DNA of 64,000 bases from Meandrina meandrites (lineage: Eukaryota; Cnidaria; Anthozoa; Scleractinia; Meandrinidae): contig OY855910.1 in NCBI GenBank assembly GCA_963693305.1, positions 17,958,362 through 18,022,361 of the forward strand. The letters are read 5' to 3'. How positions within the stretch are numbered: the first letter of the stretch is position 1; each line of letters starts with the position of its first letter. Shown one piece after another: positions 10,991 through 22,689 of this stretch. Position numbers and translations under genes: made by a program. The notes below the pieces were generated by a model. It did no database searches. It was not told the DNA's origin and worked only from the letters and a program-made list of their open reading frames with translations.

Positions 10991-12135
10991 ATTTAGTCTT
11001 CTTTTTCCATACGCGGGAAAACAAAATAACAGAACACATATTATTTATGATTTTTACCAAAAAACGTCCGTCCTCTCTATTTCCGACGCAAACTGAACGC
11101 AAGAGGAATTGAGCGTTACTCGAAGCACTCGTCCCCCACGTCACCTCCTTGCGCCGACGTTTTGCGCTGTTTTCCATTTCTTTTGTTATTTATTGCCCGT
11201 TTTTAACGATCAAAGAACAATATCAGAAAATAGAGTATTTCATACATGTTTCTTGTGACGAAAACGCTTAAAATAGAAATGCCGATATGTTTGTAACGAA
11301 CGTTTTACACATATCCAGGCAAATAGCATTCCCAAGGTAAATAACACCAAGGTAACCTCACTGCGGGAATACGTTACCGAGGTGTTTGCGGTCACACACT
11401 TAACACTTTACGAAGGTCAATTTTTTCATACTGGTTTCGGCGCGAAATGCGAAAATGGGTAATTCGAGGGTGCTTGCTTAGCATCATCTCGCTTTTATTA
11501 TTTATACTGTTTCGACAGTCCTCTACTGCTTTGTTAACAACTAACAACTCCGTTTATATAAATCTCTTTGTTGGATTTTTCTAAACCTTGAGATGAAATC
11601 GAAATACATATAACAAAACGCACTATAGATCATCCTTGACTAGTGTTGTATTTAAATGCCAAATTTCCAAAAAAATAGCATTTACTTACAAATCAACAAG
11701 CCATCAAGCTATGATTCTAAGAAAGACCGCGTTTTTGCTGCCTTGAACACGCAAAGTTGACCTCAGGAAATCTAAACCTCATGCCATCATATTTAATTTC
11801 AAATTTCTCTGTTTGTTTTATTTGCTTATCTTTGAGGTTTGCCTCACGATTGGTCATTTTATCTTGGGGTACTTGGAAAACCTACCTATTTGCCTCGGTA
11901 ACTTTCATAGGCGATTCTTTTGTTCTTTTTCACACCGCCATAAATTTACCTTGGGGGAACATTTTGCTGAGATAATTTTTAGTCTTTTTTTTCATAAGCG
12001 GGAAATAAAAACGGTGAACAGGCCTTGAAAATGACAAAACACCCGGGAAAACAAAATTACAAAGGACGCGGAAAAACAAAATGACAGAGCACATATTATT
12101 TATGATTTTTACCAAAAAAACGTCCTCTCTATTTG
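10955..12135. repeat. Local duplication, 10955-11095 and 11945-12135
   Basis: Both ends carry gggggaacattttg, a gataat-tttagtc segment, gcgggaaaacaaaat and acatattatttatgatttttacc-type sequence. The second copy has an extra internal duplication of the gggaaaacaaaat part. Between the copies (11100-11940) no gene is seen. Confidence 0.65.
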
Positions 12136-12486
12136 TGAGTTTCCCGAGGTAAAGAGCCCTTTTACCATGTTAAAAGGACGATGTGTAACCGCAACTATAT
12201 AAATTTGACACACTACACTATTAACCTATTCCGTACTTGAAAGCCTACACCGCTACACAGATCAAGCAATTTGTTCCAGTCAAATTTTGTTAATTACATT
12301 TTATGCAGTTACCAAAAAACTTTCCGTAAAGATTCTCGCATCGCGACTGCATAAAAACACAAAATCCCGCTCCGGCACTTTCTTGAAATTCCCGCTTACC
12401 GCTCCTGTTTTCAGCTCCCATCCCGGCCGAATATCACCACATCTTCTTATCTGGGTTTCTTAGCGTGAGGTCTGTCTTTGACCTTG
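12136..12486. other. Intergenic sequence
   Basis: No coding or repeat signal is seen between the local duplication and the TTAA-flanked transposon. Confidence 0.4.
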
Positions 12487-12490
12487 TTAA

Positions 12491-14878
12491 AGGGCAACTC
12501 TTGGGAAATTTACCCCGATTTTTTTTATTTTTTCTATAAGTTGTTTTTAGCAATAGGAATCTTTAGAAGGTAAAATTTTTTAGATATCGGCCAAAATGAA
12601 TTTACTACGAATTTTCTTTTATGCCAATTTGGCGGCCATTTTGAAAAGGTTCGGATTTTGGTACGTCACGTGATGCTACGTCACAGGTGTGGAAGGCAGA
12701 TTTGCTTTTACTTCTGATAAGAGGAAAACACGCCAAGCTTCTCTTCATAAATGAGAATGACAAGGAGAGAAAGACCCTATGCTGTTCAATGATGTCCAAG
12801 ATAAAAAACAGTAGTGCTTCAGTGCTTAAATATGAAAGGAAATAAACTTAAAAAGAGTAAATCATGTGTTTGTGAAACGAAACAAATCCGTCAGATTGAT
12901 CGGCCTTCTAAGGTCAGCAAATGTACATAGCTTTATAATACGATGCATCCTCTCTTGCACCATATCGTGATAAAGATGCCTTTTATCTGGAGTAGATAGT
13001 AAATTCAAAAGGGTCTGCGAGTGCTGACTCCCATAATTTGTCAGAAATCTCTTCATTTATGAGCAGGAATACTGAGCCTCTATATGTCCTATATGTAAGC
13101 GAAATCCACGTGTTCGGAAACAGACCGATATATTTTGATTCTGTTGATGAGAAATTTGTAGCCACCCTCAGATTTCTCCTGCTGTTAATTGGCAAAATAG
13201 AAAGCAATTCCCACCAGCAAATGCAGTGTTTCTTTGACGTATATGCCTTCGAAAGGCGCGCGTGATTTGCGTGCAGGTCAGTACTGCGCAATAAGAAGCC
13301 ACTACCCCGCGCGCTAGCAGAGGCGCTCTCGCGGGATATAAAATTATGCGAAGAAATGGGGAATCAAATATAAAACAATATCCGGATAACTAAGAGAAGA
13401 AGTGTTGCGTTAAGTACTTATTCTGTGATTCCTTTTGAGAAACAATTGTTGTAAATTAGGCAACCTGGGATGTAGCATGAAACCCGGGTATGAAAGCGTG
13501 TCACGCTCTTTCCCTTCACCCTCCCTACAATGTAGCCTGACCACGAAAGAGTTTCGTGTGCAGATTCGAGCAGATGTCAGTTGACGAGATAACTAAAGGA
13601 AAACATGCCAAAAGTTGTAAGACACGAAGAGCGCAACGACCATTTCAAATGCAAACCATGAATTAAAACGCAAGCAAACGCGAAAGTAATAAGGAGCCAA
13701 ACACAGCACAATTTTCGATTTTCGTGGGGGTGCTTTTCGCAAAAAGATAAGAAATTGCAAAATAAAAACATGACAACTTAATTATACCGATAAATATAAA
13801 ATCACGCACTGCAGGGTCGTGTAATAGTCCCGGTGGCAGTAATCAGTTAACAAAATCATTCTACAGTTTTACGCATACAAGCATGCACGTACAACCTTGA
13901 ACAAAGTGTCCTCGAGGCAAGTTGTTTCAACTACAGAAAGCGCAAACTCCCTTCTCCCAACAAAAGGAGTGAAGAGACCCAGCAGAGTTTTGTCCACATT
14001 TAACTTCAAGCCTGAGTATGTTCTAGATAAAATCTGCCGCAGAATTTCGAGCATTATAGTCTAGTTTCGGTAGCTGGCATTTCGCCGCCAGAATTCTTCG
14101 TTTTCGAGCAGAATTTAGAAAAATCGGTAACACAAAGGAGACAAAGAATTTAACTTGCGTTTCTGTATTTGCAAGCTTTCAAACGCACAAGATAGATAGT
14201 GTACATTAGGCTGAAGCTCAAAACCTATACTATTGTGATAACTGTGATAAACATGAGCAAAAATATTTGAAGACCGAATATAAACAACAAAATGCAGCAA
14301 ACAGTTTGGTTGTAGAAAAGCATGTTTAATTAAGCTTCTCGCATACATGCAAATAATAACAAGGCTTTTCAGGTTTGACTTAGCTCACAAACAACTGGCC
14401 GAGGTAATGGAGAAAGAAACTGTACATTTAGGACTTCAATTCACTCACCATTCGTCGCCGTCGGCGGTGAGGAGGTTCGATATTTTATTTCCTTTCTCTG
14501 TCTCGCTGTTTTTCCCTGGAGGCTCAAAACGCAAGGGTTGAAATACCATACAAGGTTCTTAATCATCCCCTGACATATCCCCTCCTATAGCTCTCTAAAA
14601 ATCAGTGGAGTCGCTAGCAGAAGTTGAGCTCTCACTGCAAGAATTTGAGTCAGCCATGTTCGTGACTTGTTGCGGTTCCACACCTGTGACGTATCACATC
14701 TGGTGATCATAATCGAAGCATTCATGGCGAAATGTCACAAAAGCGGTAAAATACGAAGTTTTACGTTAAAATTAACCGGTAAAAAAGCTTCTGAATTCAA
14801 ATTTTTTGCTTCCTGTGTAATTTTGGAAACATTCGGAAGCTTTTACTGAAATATAGTTTTCTAGCCAAGAGTTGCCCT
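12491..14878. mobile_element. TTAA-flanked DNA transposon, 2.4 kb, decayed
   Basis: The ends are a perfect 14-bp inverted repeat, agggcaactcttgg and ccaagagttgccct, flanked on both sides by TTAA (12487-12490 and 14879-14882). Weaker inverted similarity continues inward, including a tacgtcacaggtgtgg-type word at about 12680 and 14690. TTAA duplications are typical of piggyBac and Kolobok families. On the minus strand a short Ser/Asp-rich start (MADSNSCSESS) at 14658 ends at a stop after 20 codons, so it may be a broken first exon. No catalytic domain can be recognised, so the copy is probably non-autonomous. Confidence 0.75.
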
Positions 14879-15015
14879 TTAACTTTTGAGATGTTTGTAA
14901 GATAAGTCAAGCTTAAGGCTTTTTTTAGCCCCCTAATGCAGCCGACTTAAAATGATTTTATCTCAGCGTACTGATAAACATTTCTCGATGATCACCAATT
15001 CTACTGGGAAGAAGC

Positions 15016-15566
15016 ATGCCATCGCCTCAGTCTTCAGTTGCAAGTGATGTCGAAGTACTTGCTACGGCAAACACAAAACGAAAAAACCTCGCGTTAAGTT
15101 TGCTGACAGGACTGAGAAAGAAACGCACGAACTTCTTGAAGCGTGGGCCCCCAAATTCAGTAAGCTGTGGGGAGTTTCACAAAGAAAAAAATCAAAATCT
15201 GGAACGATATCTATTCTTCGTATAAAGAAAGGTGTCCAGAACGCCAGAGAATGCTACAGAAGGTGAAGAAACGGCAGCAGAATCTAGAGTACGAGTTCAA
15301 GCAGCGATCTCGCTCGACTGGAGAAGATGGAATTCAGAAAATTAAAGAAGGCTTCCCCTATTTCAACATCCTGAGTAAAGAAAGGGGAGAAAGTACGACT
15401 CCAGACTGGCATGCAGAGTTCTTTTATTGAAATGTGTGAAAAGAGTTTGGAACAGGACAACGCAAGATGTGAACGATCAGCTGAAATGTCCCGTGATGCC
15501 CAGAGCAGGCAAATGGAACAAACAAACGCCATAGTTGACATTTTTAAAGATTTAGCATCAAAATAA
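15016..15566 (+). pseudogene. Myb/SANT-like DNA-binding protein of a PIF/Harbinger element, frameshifted
   Basis: PIF/Harbinger transposons carry a second gene whose Myb/SANT-like protein brings the transposase to the element ends. Here the conserved pieces lie in different frames: KETHELLEAWAPKFSKLWG near 15110-15170, then KIWNDIYSSYKERCPER from about 15190, then a C-terminal acidic-helical tail (SLEQDNARCERSAEMSRDAQ) ending at the stop at 15566. At least two frameshifts separate them, one in an A-rich tract near 15187. The gene converges on the transposase remnant just downstream, as in intact Harbinger elements. Confidence 0.7.
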
Positions 15567-15629
15567 TTGTCTTTATCTAATCGTTTATCTTCTGTTATTG
15601 AAACGATACATACAATTGTTGTGCAAAAC

Positions 15630-15905
15630 TCACGTAGCAATCATAGTCTTTTTCATAACCTTTTTCAACGCAATTCTCCAACGAACTTTCAACATGCCAA
15701 ATGCTCGTTCCACTACAGATCGTAGCGCACCGAACTTTAGGTTTTAAACTTTCTCTGCTCCTTAGTCAGGCGTCCTCTGTCCGGCTAGGGTTCACTAGCC
15801 AGTTCGTTAGTGAATAGGCACTGTTGACAGCTAAAAGGGGCCTTATTTCTGTTCCATTTATATTGCCTGTTGGACCACTAAGAATTTGCGTTCGCTGCAA
15901 GTTCA
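15630..15905 (-). pseudogene. PIF/Harbinger DDE transposase fragment
   Basis: The minus-strand frame ends with RSVVERAFGMLKVRWR, the conserved C-terminal box with the catalytic Glu in VVERAFG. Upstream, in a shifted frame, INGTEIRPLLAVNSAYSL matches the usual GDSAYPL-type box of this superfamily. The Asp expected there is Asn here, so a catalytic residue is lost. At least one stop and one frameshift separate the two pieces. Together with the Myb-like pseudogene it is a dead PIF/Harbinger copy. Confidence 0.7.
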
Positions 15906-15909
15906 TAAA

Positions 15910-16340
15910 TCAAACACTCTTTCCTAATTGTCTCAATCATTCCATTTAAAAAATGTACAAAAATTTCATCTAATAAAACTGCTCAAATTTAATACATCTC
16001 TTTCACTGCTTTACATTCTACGCCGTGATTTTCCCTTAAAATAAAGTTCAATTCTGTTCAACTAAAAAGCCCTTTATAATAAACACTCCCATCCGACAAA
16101 CGATTAAAATGAACCAGCAGAAAAGCAAAAATCTTTCAATGCAGCAATATTTTTGAACTCCTACTTATAAACAAAAATTATTTGTTCTTTCACAACACGC
16201 GCACGCGCGCACAAAATCCGGCGGCCTCACAAAGCAAATCTTGACATGGCGGGAAAAATATTGACATGGCGGGAAAATTCCGCGGCCTCACAAAGCAAAC
16301 GCGCATGGAATGCACCTTGGAATGCACCTTCTCCCCCTCG
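15910..16340. other. AT-rich non-coding sequence
   Basis: No gene is seen. Near 16230-16280 the phrase ttgacatggcgggaaaa is duplicated. Confidence 0.4.
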
Positions 16341-16346
16341 CATATT

Positions 16347-16381
16347 CTCGTGTCGTCATGACAACGTCATGACGACACGAG
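16347..16381. repeat. Perfect 16-bp hairpin next to minisatellite array 2
   Basis: The arms ctcgtgtcgtcatgac and gtcatgacgacacgag are exact inverted copies around a three-base loop. The outer octamer ctcgtgtc also occurs beside array 1 near 10767. Confidence 0.95.
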
Positions 16382-16388
16382 ACAAAAA

Positions 16389-16985
16389 CGAGCAACTGGG
16401 TCGATTTAAAAATAATACATGAGCAACTGGCTCGATTGTAAAATAAAAACGAGCAACTGGCTCGATTTAAAAATAAACACGAGCAACTGGCTCGATTGTA
16501 AAATAAACACGAGCAACTGGCTCGATTGTAAAATACACACGAGCAACTGGCTCAATTGTAAAATAAAAATGAGCAACTGGCTCAATTTAAAATAAACACG
16601 AGCAACTGGCTCGATTGTAAAATACACACGAGCAACTGGCTCGATAGTAAAATAAAAACGAGCAACTGGCTCGATTTAAAAAAAATACACGAGCAACTGG
16701 CTCGATTGTAAAATAAAAACGAGCAACTGGCTCGATTTAAAAATAAACACGAGCAACTGGCTCGATTGTAAAATAAAAACGAGCAACTGGCTCAATTTAA
16801 AATAAACACGAGCAACTGGCTCGATTGTAAAATACACACGAGCAACTGGCTCGATTTAAAAATAAACACGAGCAACTGGCTCGATTGTAAAATAAACACG
16901 AGCAACTGGCTCGATTGTAAAATAAAAACGAGCAACGGGCTCGATTGTAAAATACACACGAGCAACTGGCTCGATAGTAAAATAA
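16389..16985. repeat. Hairpin minisatellite array 2 (about 20 units)
   Basis: It uses the same 30-bp unit as array 1, with constant cgagcaactggctcgat and the same alternating AT linkers. A few units have point changes such as tgggtcg or acgggctcg. Confidence 0.95.
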
Positions 16986-17276
16986 ACAACAACAACTTTA
17001 TTACCAAAAAAAAGACTTCATACAATGCTTCATAAAAAAAAATAAATTAAAACAGGATATTGGTAGCAACACTCAGAAAAACTAAAAAGCTTATCGAGCT
17101 GAGCGAAGTTAAATTAGATTAAAACTAGGACGGTGGTTGGCAATAAAGCAAAATTAAATAAATAAATAAATAAATAAAACGGTTAATGGAAAACGTTAAT
17201 AGCTAACAAACATTCTACAGCAATGCACAATGCAATGCAATGCAATGCAAAGCATTCTACAGCAACATTCTAAAAT
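16986..17276 (-). mobile_element. 3' end fragment of a (GTT)n-tailed LINE inside the minisatellite
   Basis: The segment starts with aacaacaacaactttatta, the same signature as the tail of the LINE at 3834. It is non-coding and contains an (aaat)n run near 17150-17178 and a tgcaatgcaatgcaa run near 17228. It separates arrays 2 and 3, so it probably inserted into one original array. Confidence 0.6.
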
Positions 17277-17629
17277 AAAAACGAGCAACTGGCTCGATTT
17301 AAAAATAATACACGAGCAACTGGCTCGATTGTAAAATAAAAACGAGCAACTGGCTCGATTTAAAAATAAACACGAGCAACTGGCTCGATTGTAAAATAAA
17401 CACGAGCAACTGGCTCGATTGTAAAATACACACGAGCAACTGGCTCGATAGTAAAATAAAAACGAGCAACTGGCTCGATTTAAAAATAATACACGAGCAA
17501 CTGGCTCGATTGTAAAATACACACGAGCAACTGGCTCGATTTAAAAATAAACACGAGCAACTGGCTCGATTGTAAAATAAACACGAGCAACCGGCTCGAT
17601 TATAAAATACACACGAGCAACTGGCTGGA
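17277..17629. repeat. Hairpin minisatellite array 3 (about 12 units)
   Basis: It is the continuation of the same 30-bp tandem repeat and ends in a degenerate unit reading gcaactggctggaat. Confidence 0.95.
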
Positions 17630-19326
17630 ATATAATAATAGAGGACAAAGCCTCTGACTAATGTTATTTGGCCAATACAGGCCTGGCTGACAAATGTCGC
17701 CGGAATAATAATAATCTTTTTCTTTTTTTTTTTTTTTGATAAATAAATATAATATGAAATAAATTATATACTAAATTTAAAATAATAATAATAATTTATG
17801 ACAGAACATTACATAGAAAGAAATACATGTATGTGCTACAAAATAATACATGCATTACACTGGGAGCTGATTTATAACATGATACATATAAAATAATATT
17901 TACAACAATGGGGGACAGTCCCCAAAGGTGTTTATGACCAAATTGGGGAGAGGGGGGGGGGGGGGGGGGAGAGCAAGGTGGCATATCAAAATGCACATAA
18001 CCAAACCTATTACAGCACTGTGGGATTAGGAATTTGATGTACTCATGACTTTAGGACAAAACAAAGATAGATTTATAATGCAAGATCAGTGGAAGTCGAA
18101 TTAGCATTGTGCAATTGTAAACTGCAAATGTTAGCTTGTCAAATTGTTAGACATTGGATTCGAAATATTTTGAAATGAAGATTGAATACTATCACCTTGA
18201 CCTAGCTCGAACAGGGGCTTTGGAGGTTCACAACAGGAAGGAATTAAGTTATAGAAGTAGACAAAAGGAATGAATCCAAGTTTAAACCAGATGAACTAAG
18301 TTAAAAAACTAGTTCAGTCAAAATAATTTACATGTAATCAGGCAGTAAAAGTAAAATGGCAGGCAACACCAAAATTAGATATGGGTAATAACTCCAAATA
18401 AAAGAATGGACCTCTAAGTACTACATGTATGTAAGATAGGAACAGCAGAAAATTCAACAAATTGGTAACATGTGTGGCAAACCAAAAGATTAAGATGTCG
18501 CCGGGAGTATGCCACACTGCATAAATGCTGGAGATATACTTATAACAAAGTGGTCCTTTACAACCTAATCCAACATGCTGAAGCAGTTAGCTTGCAAGCT
18601 TAAGTGTAAGTGGATGCAAGGTTTTAAAACAAGGCCTGTGCTAATGCTCGTCAAAAATTAACTGTAAGTTGTTTGGAATGTATCATGTCATTGCTTGACT
18701 CTTGTGTACCACCTCGAGGTCAAAACATGTACAAACCACAATAAAATAAACTGGTAAAACTTATGGTCAACTAATAATTAAGGACACAATAATGCCCTTA
18801 AAGAATTAAATCAGACTAAATTCAGCAACATGTTGGCAAATCACATAACGAAAAATGCCGCCCAGAACTTGAAAAAATGATCCGAAACTACGCGGCGGTA
18901 ATCGACTGACAAGAACACCCACTGGCAAACCAGGTAAAGTAAGCTTATATGAAAATATCAAATATGGAGCTAGCGGGAGCAATTGAACGAGAAACTAAAG
19001 GAATAAACAGGCCACAATTTGGCTAGCACTTATCAGTAAGGAAGTAGAGACGATTCTAAGGAGCTACATGTACTGTAGCTGAGCAAACCAAACGAGTTTG
19101 ATCGTGCCAAGAACAGCTGTAAGAAGCACCATGCCATGTAAATAGTTGTACTTAAACTCACTGAAACTCAGCTAGCCATCGAACAGAAATCGTGCACTTA
19201 TCTTATTAATGAAGAGTAGCCTCTGAACATCTCGCTCATGGAAGGTTGCAGACGGCAAACCGTAGAGGATAAGAGCAAAACAGGGTAGTAAAGAACTCGC
19301 CACAAAGAAAATTGTCTTGACTTTGA
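17630..19326. other. Non-coding stretch
   Basis: No credible gene is seen. It contains AT-rich simple repeats (17700-17800) and a long poly-G tract near 17948-17969. Confidence 0.45.
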
Positions 19327-19535
19327 TGAAAAAATCTTGCAAGATGAAATGAACACCATTGCACTCACAATATGGCTTGAATGGTCACGTGACCCCCATT
19401 TGTCCTTTAGAGGGGGCAAGCCTAAATACAATATACTCCTCCCCAATGTCATAGCCGCTTAATGAACCTATAATAATGCTTAATAAGGAAGAAAGGACAT
19501 AAAAATCCTATTTGCAGGCAAATATTTTGTATATT
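19327..19535. repeat. Segment A of the split direct repeat, copy at 19.4 kb
   Basis: It matches 8350-8551 nearly base for base in the same orientation. Its right edge, gcaaatattttgt, is the point where the two copies diverge, which marks an element end. Confidence 0.85.
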
Positions 19536-21960
19536 TTTAGTAAATCGTGAAGTAGTAAAGTCGACCTCAGACTGGAAAAAGAGTGTTTTCTACAGCGCCT
19601 GTTCTGGAAAAAAATCACACTGAAAGTACCTTAGCTTTCTGTTTTTATGCAAATTTAAACATGCACAAATGTAATCCTTGATCGAAAACGTACCATGTTG
19701 ATGTTTTTTTCTCTCCTTTTTTTAATCGGCGCTCTCCGGTGTACTTCTATTATCAGAGCCATTACCGCAGGGCGATTGTTTTTTCGAATCCCTTCTAAAA
19801 GAATCGGATGAATCACGAATTCTTGAAATAAAGATTGAGAATTGGAGTCCACTTGAAGTGCGGATTCTTTGGTTTGATAATCCATTTTAGGGTTTTCAGG
19901 CTCAAGAATACGGATTTAGATTTTCCCAAACGTATCCATGGCCCAAGACGCGGCCTGCACGTGCGCGTGTACTCTTTTGCAGTTTGCGGTTTTATAAAGT
20001 GTGGGAAAAATAGAAACTCCGGCCGGTATGCAGCTATCAGTGTAATGATGAGCACTGTTTTACTTTCATCATTTACCATCGGCCATTTACGTTCATGGCT
20101 GGTATTTACGTTCACAGATGGAGGGGAACCGTCAGTGTAATTGTGAGCACTGTTTTACTTTTATCATTTATAGGACATTAATGAAACATAACAGCGGCCA
20201 TGTAGTTACGCCTGGTTTCAATGTGATCCCTGCGATCGCCCGATCACCACAAATTGCTAACTATCACTATTGCACGAAGTCAAGAAGTTTGGATTAAAGT
20301 AACTGTGTCGTGTTTTCAAACATAATTTTGCTGGTTTTTTTTACTTTTAAAGAATTGTCGGCGATCTCATCACCCTGGCCCTCTTAACCCAAGGACTTGA
20401 GACTAGCTTATTCTCACTTAATTTCAGGAGTACTTAACTTCGCGATTAATTTTTTTCAAAATCGCAAAATTTAATACTCGCGAAATTAAATTAAATTTCG
20501 TTGATACCACTTCAATCACCACCATCTGATAATTAATACTTAGTAATTTACTTTGCCATTTCTAGAGAAACCGTTCTAGGGTCACTGCAAGGAACAAAAG
20601 TACCTAAAAATAATCTAAGCGTAGTTAAAAATTTCCCTTCTTTACTGTTTCACAATTCCGTGTTTTAGAATATTCCATCATTCCGCCATTCCGCCGTGCC
20701 GTTCCGTTCCGTCATTCCGCCGAATAGGGTCACGCGCTTTAACCATTTCATTCACTCACGCATCGTCACACAACATGGCTGCCATTCCCCAAAGACCATG
20801 TAACCAGTGGTCCAGTGTCAACTTGAACTTGGATTTGTTTTCATTTCAATTATAAAAATTGGTGCTTCGATATCTGAGAGACTTCACATATCAATAGGCA
20901 CAAATTAACTTCAAGTTTACGAGACTAATGGCTCACTTGCAAAATCACGTGATTTTGTATTCCGGGCCCATAATGGAAGGACAACTATTTTCAATTTGGA
21001 TGTACCTTACTAGGTTTACAGGGTTAACTCTACGGAAAATAGACTGTAATTGCCTAGGATACTTGTAAATATGCTGAGCAAATTCAAGTGTGAAAGAATT
21101 CCAACTTCAACTTTTTTTTCTGATTTAGCTTGTGTATTCTATGCGAAGACGTTTACCCTTGGAAATACGATTAATAGATAGCTTTAGTGATAAGAAGATC
21201 ATGGAACGTAAAAGTTGTAATAAGAAGGCATGAAAAACGAATAAACTGTTATTACAAGCTGGGAATTTAAATTTTGTCCTTCCAATGTGAGCCCTTGCTA
21301 CTTTAAGTCCGCAGCAACCAAACAATTTCACGTGATTTTGAAAAAGAGCAATTAAACCTTTTAAAGCTGAGTGTGTTTTCGTAGATCACTCAAGCTGAGG
21401 AACGAAAGTAATTTAATTTAGAAATAAATAAAAATTATCGCACCTACACGCTGTGTTCGCCTGCAGCTTTTCGGTAAGAAATTGATCGAAAAAAAAATAC
21501 ATATGAAGTTTTTTCCTTCCCAGCTGTTTACGTGTTGTTCGTTGAAATGAAAGGTATGGAAATGGTTCACACAATGGCAGAAACTTTTTGTATGTGTACT
21601 GTTTTGATGCTGCAGCAAAGACGTCCATAGAATTTAGCGTTTTAAGTACAATGTTCTGCTGGGACACTGCAGTTTTCCAAGCATGCAAAGAAGGAGATTA
21701 ATTGTTCTTTTTCCGGACAGCAAAAATGTTCGGAAAAAATTTAACGACTTCACCTCCAGTAATATAGATATTAAAGCAAGCTGTCTTGTTAAGGTAAAGA
21801 AATTTTATAAAGCTTTTTGTTCTTCATTTCGAATGATATTAATTAATTTCTTACTTCTGTAATTTAAGCGAGACCATAGTAAAAAAAAGTAATGGACTTT
21901 TTTGTGATGTTTGGCTTTTTACCAAAAAAATATAAGCATCCCAACAGCCTTTTTGTTGTT
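19536..21960. other. Non-coding stretch
   Basis: No credible gene is seen. A phrase containing cagtgtaatgatgagcactgttttact is partly duplicated near 20037 and 20133. The 20650-20740 part pairs with 3263-3375 as an inverted repeat. Confidence 0.4.
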
Positions 21961-22026
21961 GTTGTTGTTGTCACTTCAGGTCGACAGTGGCAGAGAAAAT
22001 TCCCAGATAACGGATTTTCAAAATAA

Positions 22027-22670
22027 TGGATAATATGGCCTTGTCTTCTGCAACTCTCAAACCAGAGGAACCTGAAGATGATGAGGTGCAAATCCATGCA
22101 ATATTTGCCTTCGCTTGGTATTACCCACTGCAGCTGAAACTGCTCCCACTATCCTAAGGTTGCAAAAGTGTTAGTCAACCTAGAAAACAATGATATCTGC
22201 AGTAGTGCAACAAATGACGAAAGTTCTGAATCTGGAAGTGATGATAGTCCTGAGCAACATGATCAGCTAGCTACGGCTATGGAAGAATCTACTATTGATG
22301 TATTGTATTTAAATCGAAAGAATGCACATTTCACGATGATTTTCAGATTGGCCTCAATGAGTGCCAAAGAAAACGAGCCCGCAATGAAGAAATCGACTTA
22401 AGAACGCATTTTCATCAGATTAATGTGATGAACGAAAATGTGATTGTAGTTCAGGCTTTCTTTGACAATAAGTGGCAGTCGCTTGGTTATGTGCCAAAAC
22501 AAAAATTTCCAGAAGTTATCAGGGCAATCCAGGCTGAAGAAGTGCAAGATGTTAAACTGGAAAATGTGTTCCAAAATTTTATTTGTGATTTGAAGCAATA
22601 CAGATAAGTTGGACAGGTTGTTATAACAAAAAAAAATGGGCGCTGGGAACAAGATGACAAAAATTACAAA
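22027..22670 (+). pseudogene. HIRAN-like fragment, frameshifted (tentative)
   Basis: An acidic Ser-rich region (SSESGSDDSPEQHDQ) is followed, in another frame, by ECQRKRARNEEIDLRTHF and then NVIVVQAFFDNKWQSLGYVPK. This last part resembles the end of HIRAN domains, where an invariant Gly-Tyr-Val/Ile-Pro box follows a variable strand. A stop falls after CDLKQYR, and a further WEQDDKNYKYND segment lies in a third frame. The open pieces could be exons, but no good splice sites join them, so I read it as a decayed multi-copy gene. The HIRAN match is from memory and weak. Confidence 0.35.
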
Positions 22671-22689
22671 TATAATGACTTACCCCGGT

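Larger units (their letters stand above)
3634..19535 (-). mobile_element. Possible DIRS/Ngaro-like element with split direct repeats, heavily interrupted
   Basis: Read on the minus strand, segment A (19535-19327) could be the 5' repeat. The fused gag/recombinase ORF (10054-9704), segment B1 (8767-8552), a second A copy (8551-8293) and a second B copy (8292-8271 plus 3833-3634) would follow. That order, A1-ORFs-B1-A2-B2, is the hallmark of Ngaro-type tyrosine-recombinase retrotransposons. The coding part is mostly deleted and the interior holds other elements. It is also possible that the A copy at 19.4 kb belongs to a separate solo fragment, so the outer limits are uncertain. Confidence 0.35.

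Noticed and set aside
12983..13291. Minus-strand 102-residue frame with a CICWWELL segment inside the 2.4-kb transposon
   Set aside because: I considered a P2X7-like zinc domain, but the Cys/His spacing and flanking sequence do not support it in any frame.
16406..17522. Long minus-strand frames with repeated SSQLLVFIL or RASCSCLFYN words
   Set aside because: These are translations of the 30-bp minisatellite, whose unit length is close to a multiple of three. They are not genes.
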